DNA from: Methylocystis bryophila
Lineage (GTDB): Bacteria; Pseudomonadota; Alphaproteobacteria; Rhizobiales; Beijerinckiaceae
Assembly (NCBI RefSeq): GCF_027925445.1
Contig: NZ_AP027149.1
Location: 310,001 to 374,000 of the forward strand
Length of the DNA stretch: 64,000 bases
Direction: 5' to 3'
The notes beneath the pieces are model-generated. The model saw only the letters and a list, made by a program, of their open reading frames with translations. It searched no databases and was not told the DNA's origin. Below are positions 54,283 through 62,468 of this stretch, one piece after another (position 1 is the first letter of the stretch; every line of letters begins with the position of its first letter). The position numbers and the translations under genes are program-made.

Positions 54283-55584
54283 ATGAAAAACATTCGTATC
54301 CTCTCTGCGACAGTCATCCTTCTCGCTTCTTCTCCAGCAGCCCTCGCGGGCTCCGCCCCAGTCGACAACTACCAGCCTTCGCTCGCCGTCACCGAGCTCG
54401 TGCAGCTTCAAGGCGCATACCCTGTTCGACCTCCGGTCGGAGGCGCACAGGGGGGCGTCATCGGCTTCGTGACTTCCTTCGCGGGAAACTTCTCGACCGC
54501 CGCAACGACGCTCGCGAACGGTGCGCTGCTGCCAATAAGCGCCTATCAACAGCCGTTTAGCATCATGGGGAATGCTTACGGCGGCGACGGCGTCCAAAGC
54601 TTCGCGCTCCCCAACCTGCAGGGGCGCACGATCGTCGGCGCGGGGCCCGACTTCTCGAGCCCACCGCTCGGCCTTCCCTCCGGCTCCGCGACGATCACGT
54701 TCAACGCGTCAAATCTGCCGAGCAATCCTGGCGGCGCGCAGCCTTTCGATAATCGCCAGCCCTCTCTGCCTTTGACGCCGCTGATCGCCGTCAACGGCGG
54801 CTTCCCCACGAGCGGCGGATCGAGCGCCTCCACGGGCTTCCTCGGTCAGGTCGCCTATTTTACCGGGAACTACACTCCCGGCGGCTGGGCGGTCGCCAAC
54901 GGCCAAATCCTCTCCATCCAGCAGAACCCGGCGCTGTTCAGCTTGCTGGGGACAACTTATGGCGGAAATGGAACATCGACTTTCGCTCTGCCAAATCTCG
55001 TCGGTCGCAGCGCCGTCGGCGTCGGCGGGGGTGTCGCGCTCGGCCAGGTCTTCGGGGAACAGTCGACAGCGCTCCAAACCAGCAACCTTCCCGGCCATGG
55101 CGCCGTGCCGGTGAACAATGTCGGCCCCTCGCTCGGCTTGCATTACATCGTCTCGATCAACGGGATTTTCCCCAGCCCGAGCGGCAACGGTTTCGCCCCC
55201 GGCAACATCCCGACGATCGGTGAAATCTCGCTCTTTGCCGGCAATTTCGCGCCGAGCGGATGGGCCTTCGCCGACGGTCAGCTTCTCTCCATCGTGCAGG
55301 ACCCGGCGCTATTTGCCGTCATCGGCACGCAATACGGCGGCAACGGTGTAACGAACTTCGCGTTGCCCAACCTCGACGGACGCACGATCATCGGCGCGGG
55401 CGTTGACGGCGTCGGCGATACCTTCCCGGTCGGAGACGTAATCGGCTCGAACACCTTCACCTTGAACGCTGATAATTTGCCGACGGTCGCCGCGCCTGGT
55501 CCCAAACCCGGCGAAGGCTGGTTGAGCCTGTTGTCCCTGGCGATTCTGATGGCGCTCTCCGGGTTGCGCCGCTCGGTAGCGTGA
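54283..55584 (+). CDS. Secreted protein with three phage tail-collar repeats
   Basis: 433 residues from ATG 54283 with GGAG upstream; the longer frame from 54115 passes through a repeat. Signal peptide ends ALA near residue 23. Three ~110-residue tail-collar (microcystin-dependent-protein-like) units each have NYT/NFS, a WAxANGQxLS-type turn, PALF and GGNG...FALPNL...R motifs. The C-terminus (GEGWLSLLSLAILMALSGLRRS) is a short motif, a membrane helix and basic residues, like PEP-CTERM/IPTL-type sorting signals. A cell-surface adhesin or tail-like structure is plausible. No phage genes adjoin. Confidence 0.75.
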   Translation: MKNIRILSATVILLASSPAALAGSAPVDNYQPSLAVTELVQLQGAYPVRPPVGGAQGGVIGFVTSFAGNFSTAATTLANGALLPISAYQQPFSIMGNAYGGDGVQSFALPNLQGRTIVGAGPDFSSPPLGLPSGSATITFNASNLPSNPGGAQPFDNRQPSLPLTPLIAVNGGFPTSGGSSASTGFLGQVAYFTGNYTPGGWAVANGQILSIQQNPALFSLLGTTYGGNGTSTFALPNLVGRSAVGVGGGVALGQVFGEQSTALQTSNLPGHGAVPVNNVGPSLGLHYIVSINGIFPSPSGNGFAPGNIPTIGEISLFAGNFAPSGWAFADGQLLSIVQDPALFAVIGTQYGGNGVTNFALPNLDGRTIIGAGVDGVGDTFPVGDVIGSNTFTLNADNLPTVAAPGPKPGEGWLSLLSLAILMALSGLRRSVA

Positions 55585-55611
55585 CGAGAGGGCGCCGCCC
55601 AAGGCGCGATA

Positions 55612-55648
55612 AACCGCTTCGCACTTTTCCGTGACCTGCTCTAAGCGA
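55612..55648. repeat. Dispersed palindromic repeat, reverse copy
   Basis: CCGCTTCGCACTTTTCCG is the exact reverse complement of the dinB core CGGAAAAGTGCGAAGCGG, followed by TGACCTGCTCTAAGC. Confidence 0.65.
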
Positions 55649-55692
55649 ACCACGTCCTTTTCGATCGCGTGTTCCACGCGATCGGGACGCGC

Positions 55693-56532
55693 TCAATTCC
55701 GCCTTTGCGCAAAAAGATCGACGTGACCAATCTCGCAGCTTTCCGCGCGGCAACGCGAGGCGCGCCAATCCGAGACGACCGGGGCCGGAACGCGGCCCGT
55801 TTCCGCCACGGCCTGCGCGGAGCCCTCGGCGAGGGCGCGGATGAGATCTTTCTCGGCAGGCCCGAGGCGCCAGGGACTTGGCGCCGTCTCTACGTCATAG
55901 CCCCGTCTTTCGAGCGCGTCCTGTAGCAGCGCGGCGGCGCCGGGTCCTGCCGCGGGGCCGAATCCTTTGTCTCGCCGTTGATCCGCGAGGAATGCCGCGA
56001 GCAATTCATCGTCCGCGCCGTGAGTGGGCGACCAGCGCTCGCGGCCGTCGTAAGACAAGACGGCGTAAAGCGGCAGACGGCGCTCCGCGAGCGCCGCGCA
56101 GAAATCTTCGATCCAGGGCGCCGAGACCAGGTCGAAGAAGGCGGCGCCGGTGACGAGGTCGAGGTCCGGCGCCAGAAGATTTCGATCGAAGCGCGCTAAA
56201 TCGCTGCGATCGAAAACGATCTCCAGCCGTCTGTCCGCGCGGAGCAGCGTCAACGGCGTTTGGCGCTCGACGCGGTCCGCCCAAGCGATGAGCGCGGCGC
56301 GGGCGGCGTCCAGGAGCTGCGGATCATGGTCGACGAGCCGCCAGCGCTGGCGGGCAGGCAGATGAGGCGCCTGCGCTCTCAAATTGGAGCCCGTCCCGCA
56401 AGCGAGATCAAGAACTCCGACATGATCGAGATCGGCGAAACGCGCCGCGACGAGGTCAACCAGCCGGCGATTGCGCGCCGCATGATCGGCGCTCTCTCGC
56501 AGCGCAAGCCAGTCGGCGGAGAAGCCGCTCAC
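55693..56532 (-). CDS. Class I SAM-dependent methyltransferase
   Basis: 279 residues from GTG 56532, whose GTGA overlaps the previous gene's stop. SAM motif LDLACGTGSN near residue 42 and LVDHDPQLL near 66. The C-terminal half (from residue ~120) is less typical. Last gene of the four-gene operon 55693-59058. It likely methylates the operon's product. Confidence 0.82.
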   Translation of the reverse strand: MSGFSADWLALRESADHAARNRRLVDLVAARFADLDHVGVLDLACGTGSNLRAQAPHLPARQRWRLVDHDPQLLDAARAALIAWADRVERQTPLTLLRADRRLEIVFDRSDLARFDRNLLAPDLDLVTGAAFFDLVSAPWIEDFCAALAERRLPLYAVLSYDGRERWSPTHGADDELLAAFLADQRRDKGFGPAAGPGAAALLQDALERRGYDVETAPSPWRLGPAEKDLIRALAEGSAQAVAETGRVPAPVVSDWRASRCRAESCEIGHVDLFAQRRN

Positions 56533-57587
56533 GCGAGGCCCCTGCCGGAATTGTCCACCACGCGCGCGACGATGTCGGCCGTGTCCTCCCATCGGGGCAA
56601 GGCTTGCCCGGCGCGCCAGGAAGCTTCTGCTAGTCCCGCGCGCAGCGTCTTATCGCCGATCGCCCGCCGCAAGGCGCGCGTCAGCTCGGCCGCATCGCCC
56701 GGCGGAAGCTTGAGGGCCGCCGCATCGGGGACCGTCTCCGCGGCTGCGCCGCCTGTCGTCGCGACGATCGGCAAGCCGCGGACGAGCGCCTGCGCGAGCG
56801 CCATGCCATAGCCCTCATAGAGAGACGCGGAGACGAAGAGGTCGGCCTCGTCGAAAGCGCGGGCGAGCGGGTCCGGCCCGAGCTCGCCCATAAGCTCGAT
56901 GCGCGACCCCAGGCGCTTCGCCTCGATGAGCGCGCGCAAGGCGGCTGTCGTGGCGGGCGAAGCCTCGGCGCTGCCGACGATGCGCAAGCGCCATTCGAGG
57001 TCGGCGAGTGGCGAGAGCGCCTCTATGAGCAGATCGAAAGCCTTGCGCGGAATGATCGCGCCGACGGCGAGCAGCGTCGGGGCGCCCGCGGAGCCCCGCG
57101 CGCGCGGGGCGGGATCGACGCCGGGGGGCGCGACGGCGATTTTTTCGGCGGTGACGGAAAATTCGCGCGTCAGCAGCGCCCCTGTATGGCGGCTCGTGAC
57201 GATGACGCGCGCGGCGAAGGCGAGCGCGTGGGTTTCGCTCTCACGCAGTCGCGCCGCGCGCTCGGCGTCGAGGCCCGTCTCCAAGCAGAGCGGGTGGTGA
57301 CAGAGCGCGATCAGCGGCGACGGGAGGCGTCTGAGCGCGGCCGCGGGAAAGGCGCCATAGGCGAGCCCGTCGATGAGAACCGCGTCGCCATCGCGATGCA
57401 GGCGCGCGATCGCTTCCAGGCTCTGAAGGACGTCGGCTTCGCGCGGGTCGGGAAAGCTTCCGGGCAGAGCGCAGTGGATCGCCTCGACACCGACGGCGGG
57501 GAGCGCGGCCAGCAGGCGGCGGTCATACTCATAACCGCCGCTGCGAGTCTCGAGCTCGCCCGGTATCGCGAAGATGAGACGCGTCAC
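56529..57587 (-). CDS. Glycosyltransferase family 4
   Basis: 352 residues from GTG 57587, overlapping the upstream stop. GT-B fold features: TLLAVGAIIPRKAFDLLIEAL near residue 170, LFVSASLYEGYGMALAQALVRGLPIV near 250, the donor-binding ExFG-type region. It moves an activated sugar to an acceptor. Position suggests that the acceptor is a pterin or related molecule, which is inference. Confidence 0.87.
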   Translation of the reverse strand: MTRLIFAIPGELETRSGGYEYDRRLLAALPAVGVEAIHCALPGSFPDPREADVLQSLEAIARLHRDGDAVLIDGLAYGAFPAAALRRLPSPLIALCHHPLCLETGLDAERAARLRESETHALAFAARVIVTSRHTGALLTREFSVTAEKIAVAPPGVDPAPRARGSAGAPTLLAVGAIIPRKAFDLLIEALSPLADLEWRLRIVGSAEASPATTAALRALIEAKRLGSRIELMGELGPDPLARAFDEADLFVSASLYEGYGMALAQALVRGLPIVATTGGAAAETVPDAAALKLPPGDAAELTRALRRAIGDKTLRAGLAEASWRAGQALPRWEDTADIVARVVDNSGRGLA

Positions 57588-58018
57588 AGAGAGTCTTCAA
57601 ACCAGGCGCGGGCCACATGTGATTCATGCAGCGTCACGCGGATGCGGGCGATGCCCTCGCCGCCGGGGCCGAGCGCGCCGGAACGCGCGGCCGCCGCCAT
57701 CGCGTCGAAGATGTGGCGCGAGAGAAACTCCGTCGTCGTCTGCTTCCCCGCGAAGGCTTCGATCTCGTCGAGGTTGCGGTAGTTCAGCGGCTCCAAAACG
57801 CTCTTCAGCGCCGCATGGGCGCGGCCAATGTCGACGACGACGGCGTCTTCGGTCAGGCTTTCCCGAAAGAAGGCCACATCGACGACGAAGGTCGCACCGT
57901 GCAGCCGCTGCGCCGGCCCGAACAGCTCTCCGCGAAAACTATGGGCGATCATGATGTGGTCACGAACTTCGACGGCGTACACGGCGCTTCCCTCCAAGCT
58001 TTTGAGCGCGTTCAGCAT
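57584..58018 (-). CDS. Atypical 6-pyruvoyl/6-carboxy-tetrahydropterin synthase (QueD-like)
   Basis: 144 residues of COG0720 type: HSFRG near residue 26, LHGATFVVDVAF near 39, IGRAHAALKSVLEPLNYRNLDE near 65-85, and GKQTTTEF near 90. Classical QueD/PTPS have a HGH zinc pair and an upstream catalytic Cys (CxxxHGH). Here the sequence is GPAQRLHGA, lacking the Cys and one His. So it is either a divergent subfamily with altered chemistry or a binding protein. It is translationally coupled to the glycosyltransferase downstream (ATGA-type overlap). Confidence 0.78.
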   Translation of the reverse strand: MLNALKSLEGSAVYAVEVRDHIMIAHSFRGELFGPAQRLHGATFVVDVAFFRESLTEDAVVVDIGRAHAALKSVLEPLNYRNLDEIEAFAGKQTTTEFLSRHIFDAMAAAARSGALGPGGEGIARIRVTLHESHVARAWFEDSL

Positions 58019-58059
58019 GTTCTATTCAAGAATTCGCTCGCATTGGCGACAGGATTTTA

Positions 58060-59058
58060 TCAATAGCGGATCAGCGTCGCGAGGCCCCGCGCGCCAGCTC
58101 CCAGCAGACGCGGCAGCTCTCGCGGCGTCGCTTCGAGGTCGACCTCCTCGCTAATCAACGCGTCGAGAAGCGGATCGGCGAGCAGCTCCAGGGCCTTGTC
58201 GAGGCGCCGCGCATATGTCCAGCGCGGGCGGCGCGACGGCGACAGCTGCCCGACTTGAGAGGAAATCAGCTGCAGGCGCTTGGCGTGAAAGGCGCCGCCC
58301 AGCGGCGTCGGCGTATCACCTTCGCCGTGCCAGCTCGTCTCGACGACTTTCGCCTCGAAGCCGGCCGAGGCGAGAGCGAGGGCAAGGCCTCCCGCCGTGG
58401 CGCTCGCATGGAAAACGACATCGGCTTCGACAGCCTCGGGCTCGAATTCCCCGGCGAGCTGAAAGCTTGCGCCGAAGGCCGTCGCGATGTCTTGGCGCGC
58501 CGCCTCCTTGTCGATGACGAGCGGCTCCGAGCCGGGCAGCCGTGCGGCGAGATAAGCGATGAGCAAGCCAAGGACGCCGGCGCCGACGATGACGATGCGG
58601 TCGCCCGGTCCCGCGCCCGAGTCCCAAAGCGCATTGAGGGCGGTCTCCATATTGGCGGCGAGCGGCGCGCGACGCAGCGGCGTTGCGCTGGGAACAGGGC
58701 GAAGCGCCGCGAGGGGGGCGACAAAACGGTCTTGATGCGGGTGAAGGCAGAAAACCTCCTTCCCGAGCCAGTCTGGCGGACCGGCTTCGACAACGCCGGC
58801 GGCGCAATAGCCGTATTTCACTGGAAAAGGGAAATCGCCTTGCTGGAACGGCCCGCGCATGCGCTGACGTTCCGAGACGGGAACCCGACCTTCAAAGATC
58901 AGCCGCTCGGTGCCTCGGCTGAGCGCGCTCCAGCGCGTCGCGACGCGCGCCTCCGCGGGTCCTGGCTGGGGAAGGGCCTCAAGACGCAAACCCGCGGATT
59001 GCGGCGCTTCATACCAGAGCGCGCGCGCGGTCGTCGCCTGGGCTGGGTCGGAATTCAT
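58060..59058 (-). CDS. Medium-chain dehydrogenase, BchC-like
   Basis: 332 residues. The N-terminal LSRGTERLIFEGRVP motif resembles the bacteriochlorophyllide dehydrogenase BchC group, and VGAGVLGLLIAYLA near residue 158 is the NAD(P) loop. The cysteines that bind zinc in alcohol dehydrogenases are not evident, so it may be zinc-free. First gene of the coupled operon 55693-59058, 41 bases before the pterin synthase. No other bacteriochlorophyll genes are present, so a role outside that pathway is likely. Confidence 0.85.
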   Translation of the reverse strand: MNSDPAQATTARALWYEAPQSAGLRLEALPQPGPAEARVATRWSALSRGTERLIFEGRVPVSERQRMRGPFQQGDFPFPVKYGYCAAGVVEAGPPDWLGKEVFCLHPHQDRFVAPLAALRPVPSATPLRRAPLAANMETALNALWDSGAGPGDRIVIVGAGVLGLLIAYLAARLPGSEPLVIDKEAARQDIATAFGASFQLAGEFEPEAVEADVVFHASATAGGLALALASAGFEAKVVETSWHGEGDTPTPLGGAFHAKRLQLISSQVGQLSPSRRPRWTYARRLDKALELLADPLLDALISEEVDLEATPRELPRLLGAGARGLATLIRY

Positions 59059-59156
59059 GGACGCCGCGCTTTCCCGTTTTCGCCCGCGACGGGCGATCGC
59101 GAAAACAAATTACGCAGACGCTAGACTTTTTCCAACGCCTCAAATAGCAAATTCTT

Positions 59157-60947
59157 ATGCATGGCCGCACTCCGCCCATGACGCCGGCGGGGTTGCAGAG
59201 CCTGGCCGAGCTCCAGCGCCGTCGCCTTTTCGTGGCGGCCCTGAGCGGGCTCGTCTATCTGACATGGCTTCTCTGGCTCGCCGCCATTCTCAACGCCGGC
59301 GGTTGGACCTTTCTGCGCGTCGCGATCCTCATCTCCTTCGCGATCGCCGCGCCCTGGAGCGTGCTCGGCGTCTGCAACGCGGCCCTAGGCCTTTGGCTGT
59401 TGCGGTTCGATCGCAACGGGCTCGCGGCGGCGGCTCCCTTCGCGGCAGCCGCTTTATCGAACGCGCCGCTCACGAGCCGAACCGCATTGCTGCTGACGCT
59501 TCGCAATGAAGATCCAAGCCGCGCTTTCCGACGTCTTCGCGCGATGCGGGCGAGCTTGGCTTCGGCGGGATTTGCAAGCCGCTTTGATTTCTTCGTGCTG
59601 AGCGACACGTCCGATTCTCGAATCGCCTCCGAAGAAGAAGCTGAGGTCCACCGTTGGCGCGATGAGGAGCCCGAGGACTCGGAGCGCCTCCACTATCGCC
59701 GCCGCGCGAGCAACGAAGGCTATAAGGCCGGAAACATCCGCGACTTCCTCGAGCGCTGGGGCGGCGCCTATGACTTCATGATCCCGCTCGACGCCGACAG
59801 CCTGATGGACGGCGAGACGATGATCAAGCTCGTTCAGATCGGCGAGGCGCATGAGCGCATCGGAATCTTGCAAACGCTCGTTCTCGGCGCGCCCTCGAAC
59901 TCGGCCTTCGCGCGCATCTTCCAGTTCGGAATGCGCCAGGGCATGCGCAGCTACACGATGGGGGCGACATGGTGGGCTGGCGACTGCGGCCCTTTTTGGG
60001 GACATAATGCGCTCGTGCGCGTTGCGCCCTTCTCGCAACATTGCGTGCTGCCGAAGCTGGAAGGCGATCGGCACATCCTCTCGCATGATCAGATCGAGGC
60101 GGCGCTCATGCGTCGCGCGGGTTTCGAGGTCCGCGTCCTGCCGGTCGAATGCGGAAGCTTCGAGGAAAACCCGCCCACCCTCATCGACTTCCTGCGTCGC
60201 GAGCTCCGCTGGTGCCAGGGCAATATGCAATATGTGAGGCTGCTCGCCTTGCCAGACCTCGAGCCCATGAGCCGATTTCAGCTCGTCTGGGCGATCAGCA
60301 TGTTCATCGGCGCGCCAGCCTCCACGGCCGTCATGGCTCTGGCGGCGCTGCTGCCAGCCGTCGAAGACGTTTCGGCCCTTCCGACGGGGTCGCTCAAGGC
60401 CCTTTATCTGACGTTCCTCTTTTTCCATCTCGCGCCGAAGATCGCTGGTCTCATCGATGCCGCGCTTGCCCGGGACGGGCTCTCACGCTACGGCGGCGCC
60501 GGGCGCTTTTGGATCGGCGCCGGAATCGAGATTGCGAGCTCATTCATCATCGGCGCGGTGACAAGCTTCAGCGAGACCCTCTTCCTAGCCGGCCTCGCCT
60601 TCGATCGCACGATCGGCTGGCCGGGCCAGGCGCGCGACGCGCGGGGTCTCGGCCTTCGCGAGACCACTGCCGCCCTGTGGCCGCATCTCGCCTTCGGCGC
60701 CGCAGTTCTCGGGGCTGCGGGAGCGCTGGCGCCGTCGCTGGCCTTGTGGTCGACGCCGCTCACGCTCGGTTATGTCGTCGCGATCCCATTTGCGCTCGCA
60801 ACCGCCGAGCCTCGAGTCGGCGCCTGGCTTCGACGGAACGGGATCTGCGCGAGTCCGGAGGAAATCGCTGAGCCAGAGATTTTGCGCGATCTTCGGCGCA
60901 GCCCCGCGCCCAGATCACACTGTGCTAAGGCGGAATCGCCCCTCTAG
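59157..60947 (+). CDS. opgH: Glucans biosynthesis glucosyltransferase
   Basis: 596 residues (an inner ATG at 59178 is also possible). Helices near residues 25-70, then a GT2 domain with YRRRASNEGYKAGNIRDF, IPLDADSLM (DxD), GHNALVRV and LRRELRWCQGN (QxxRW-like), and at least four further helices from residue ~380. This matches OpgH/MdoH, though shorter than the ~850-residue E. coli protein. It makes the beta-glucan backbone. opgG is far away at 38084. Confidence 0.9.
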   Translation: MHGRTPPMTPAGLQSLAELQRRRLFVAALSGLVYLTWLLWLAAILNAGGWTFLRVAILISFAIAAPWSVLGVCNAALGLWLLRFDRNGLAAAAPFAAAALSNAPLTSRTALLLTLRNEDPSRAFRRLRAMRASLASAGFASRFDFFVLSDTSDSRIASEEEAEVHRWRDEEPEDSERLHYRRRASNEGYKAGNIRDFLERWGGAYDFMIPLDADSLMDGETMIKLVQIGEAHERIGILQTLVLGAPSNSAFARIFQFGMRQGMRSYTMGATWWAGDCGPFWGHNALVRVAPFSQHCVLPKLEGDRHILSHDQIEAALMRRAGFEVRVLPVECGSFEENPPTLIDFLRRELRWCQGNMQYVRLLALPDLEPMSRFQLVWAISMFIGAPASTAVMALAALLPAVEDVSALPTGSLKALYLTFLFFHLAPKIAGLIDAALARDGLSRYGGAGRFWIGAGIEIASSFIIGAVTSFSETLFLAGLAFDRTIGWPGQARDARGLGLRETTAALWPHLAFGAAVLGAAGALAPSLALWSTPLTLGYVVAIPFALATAEPRVGAWLRRNGICASPEEIAEPEILRDLRRSPAPRSHCAKAESPL

Positions 60948-61007
60948 TTAGATTGGACGCGCGTGACGAATAGCGTATGCTCGGCCCCCGGCCCGGTGGA
61001 GAGCCCA

Positions 61008-62432
61008 ATGACGGATGTGCGGCGCGAAACCGACAGCCTTGGCGTCGTGGAGGTTCCCGCGGACAAGCTCTGGGGCGCGCAGACTCAGCGCTCGCTCGAG
61101 CACTTCAGCATCGGCGACGATCTGATTCCCCGCGAGATGATCACGGCCTACGCCATCCTGAAGAAGGCGGCCGCAGGCGCCAACCATGCCGACAAGCGGC
61201 TCGACGATCGCCGTTATCAACTGATCGTGCAGGCGTGCGACGAGATTTTGGCGGGACGCCATCATGAGATGTTTCCGCTGCATGTCTGGATGACCGGCAG
61301 CGGCACGCAGTTCAACATGAACGTCAATGAGGTGATTTCCAATCGCTGCTGCCAGATTGCTCAAACGCCGCTCGGAAGCCACGATCCCGTTCATCCGAAC
61401 GACCACGTCAATATGGCCCAATCCTCCAACGATTCGTTTCCGTCCGCCATGTGCATTGCGGCCGCCGTCGGCGTGAATAGTCGTCTCATTCCCTCCGTCG
61501 CCGCTTTGCGCGACGCCATCGGCGAGAAGGCGCAGAGCTGGCAAGACATCGTCAAGATCGGCCGCACGCATATGCAGGACGCGACTCCGCTGACCTTGGG
61601 GCAGGAGTGGTCGGGATATGCCGGAATGCTCACCGACAATCTCGACCGCATCGACGCGGCGCTGACGGGCGTTTATCGGCTGGCGCTCGGCGGCACCGCC
61701 GTCGGCACGGGCATCAACTCGGCGCCGGGTTTTGCCGAGGCCGCCGCAGCGGAAATCGCCCGGTTGAGCGGCTTGCCCTTCGTCACCGCGCCGAACAAAT
61801 TCGCCGTGCAGGGCGCGCATGATGCGCTGGTCCAACTATCCGGCACGCTGCGAACGCTGGCGGTGTCGCTCTATAAGATCGCGAACGACATTCGCCTGAT
61901 GTCATGCGGACCGCGCGCCGGATTTGCGGAGCTGGATATCCCAGCGAATGAACCTGGCTCGTCGATCATGCCGGGCAAAGTCAACCCGACCCAATGCGAA
62001 GCGCTGACGATGATCGCCGTCCAGGTGATGGCGAATGATGTCGCCGTCGGTTTTGGAGGCGCGGGCGGCTACCTCGAAATGAACGTTTACAAGCCGCTCA
62101 TGATTTTCAACATCTGCAAATCGATACGCATTCTCGCGGATGGCTGCGCAAATTTCCAGAAATTCCTGATCGACGGGACAAAGCCTAATCTGAAGAAGAT
62201 TAACGAATATGTGGAGCGCTCCTTGATGCTGGTGACGGCCCTGTCTCCCGTCATCGGCTACGACAAAGCGTCCAAGATCGCGCATCATGCGATGGAGAAG
62301 GATCTTTCCTTGAAGGCGGCCGCCCTGGAGCTGGGTTTTGTCAGCGAGGCGGAATTCGATCGGGTCGTCGACCCGAAGAAGATGGTAAGACCCTATGTGG
62401 CCGGCTCCTCGACGGGCGAAAATTCGGCTTGA
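61008..62432 (+). CDS. fumC: Class II fumarate hydratase
   Basis: 474 residues from ATG 61008, the better start than 60963. Hallmarks: LWGAQTQRSLEHF near residue 20, GSGTQFNMNVNEVISNR near 97, NDSFPSAM near 140 and GSSIMPGKVNPTQCE near 318, the substrate-binding lyase signature. It hydrates fumarate to malate. It is followed after 36 bases by malic enzyme, so product and next enzyme are neighbours. Confidence 0.95.
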   Translation: MTDVRRETDSLGVVEVPADKLWGAQTQRSLEHFSIGDDLIPREMITAYAILKKAAAGANHADKRLDDRRYQLIVQACDEILAGRHHEMFPLHVWMTGSGTQFNMNVNEVISNRCCQIAQTPLGSHDPVHPNDHVNMAQSSNDSFPSAMCIAAAVGVNSRLIPSVAALRDAIGEKAQSWQDIVKIGRTHMQDATPLTLGQEWSGYAGMLTDNLDRIDAALTGVYRLALGGTAVGTGINSAPGFAEAAAAEIARLSGLPFVTAPNKFAVQGAHDALVQLSGTLRTLAVSLYKIANDIRLMSCGPRAGFAELDIPANEPGSSIMPGKVNPTQCEALTMIAVQVMANDVAVGFGGAGGYLEMNVYKPLMIFNICKSIRILADGCANFQKFLIDGTKPNLKKINEYVERSLMLVTALSPVIGYDKASKIAHHAMEKDLSLKAAALELGFVSEAEFDRVVDPKKMVRPYVAGSSTGENSA

Positions 62433-62468
62433 GCGCCGGCGGACCGCAAGCGGCAAAGGACAAGCGCG

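Noticed and set aside
55693..59058. Queuosine biosynthesis operon
   Set aside because: QueC, QueE and QueF are absent and the pterin synthase lacks canonical ligands.
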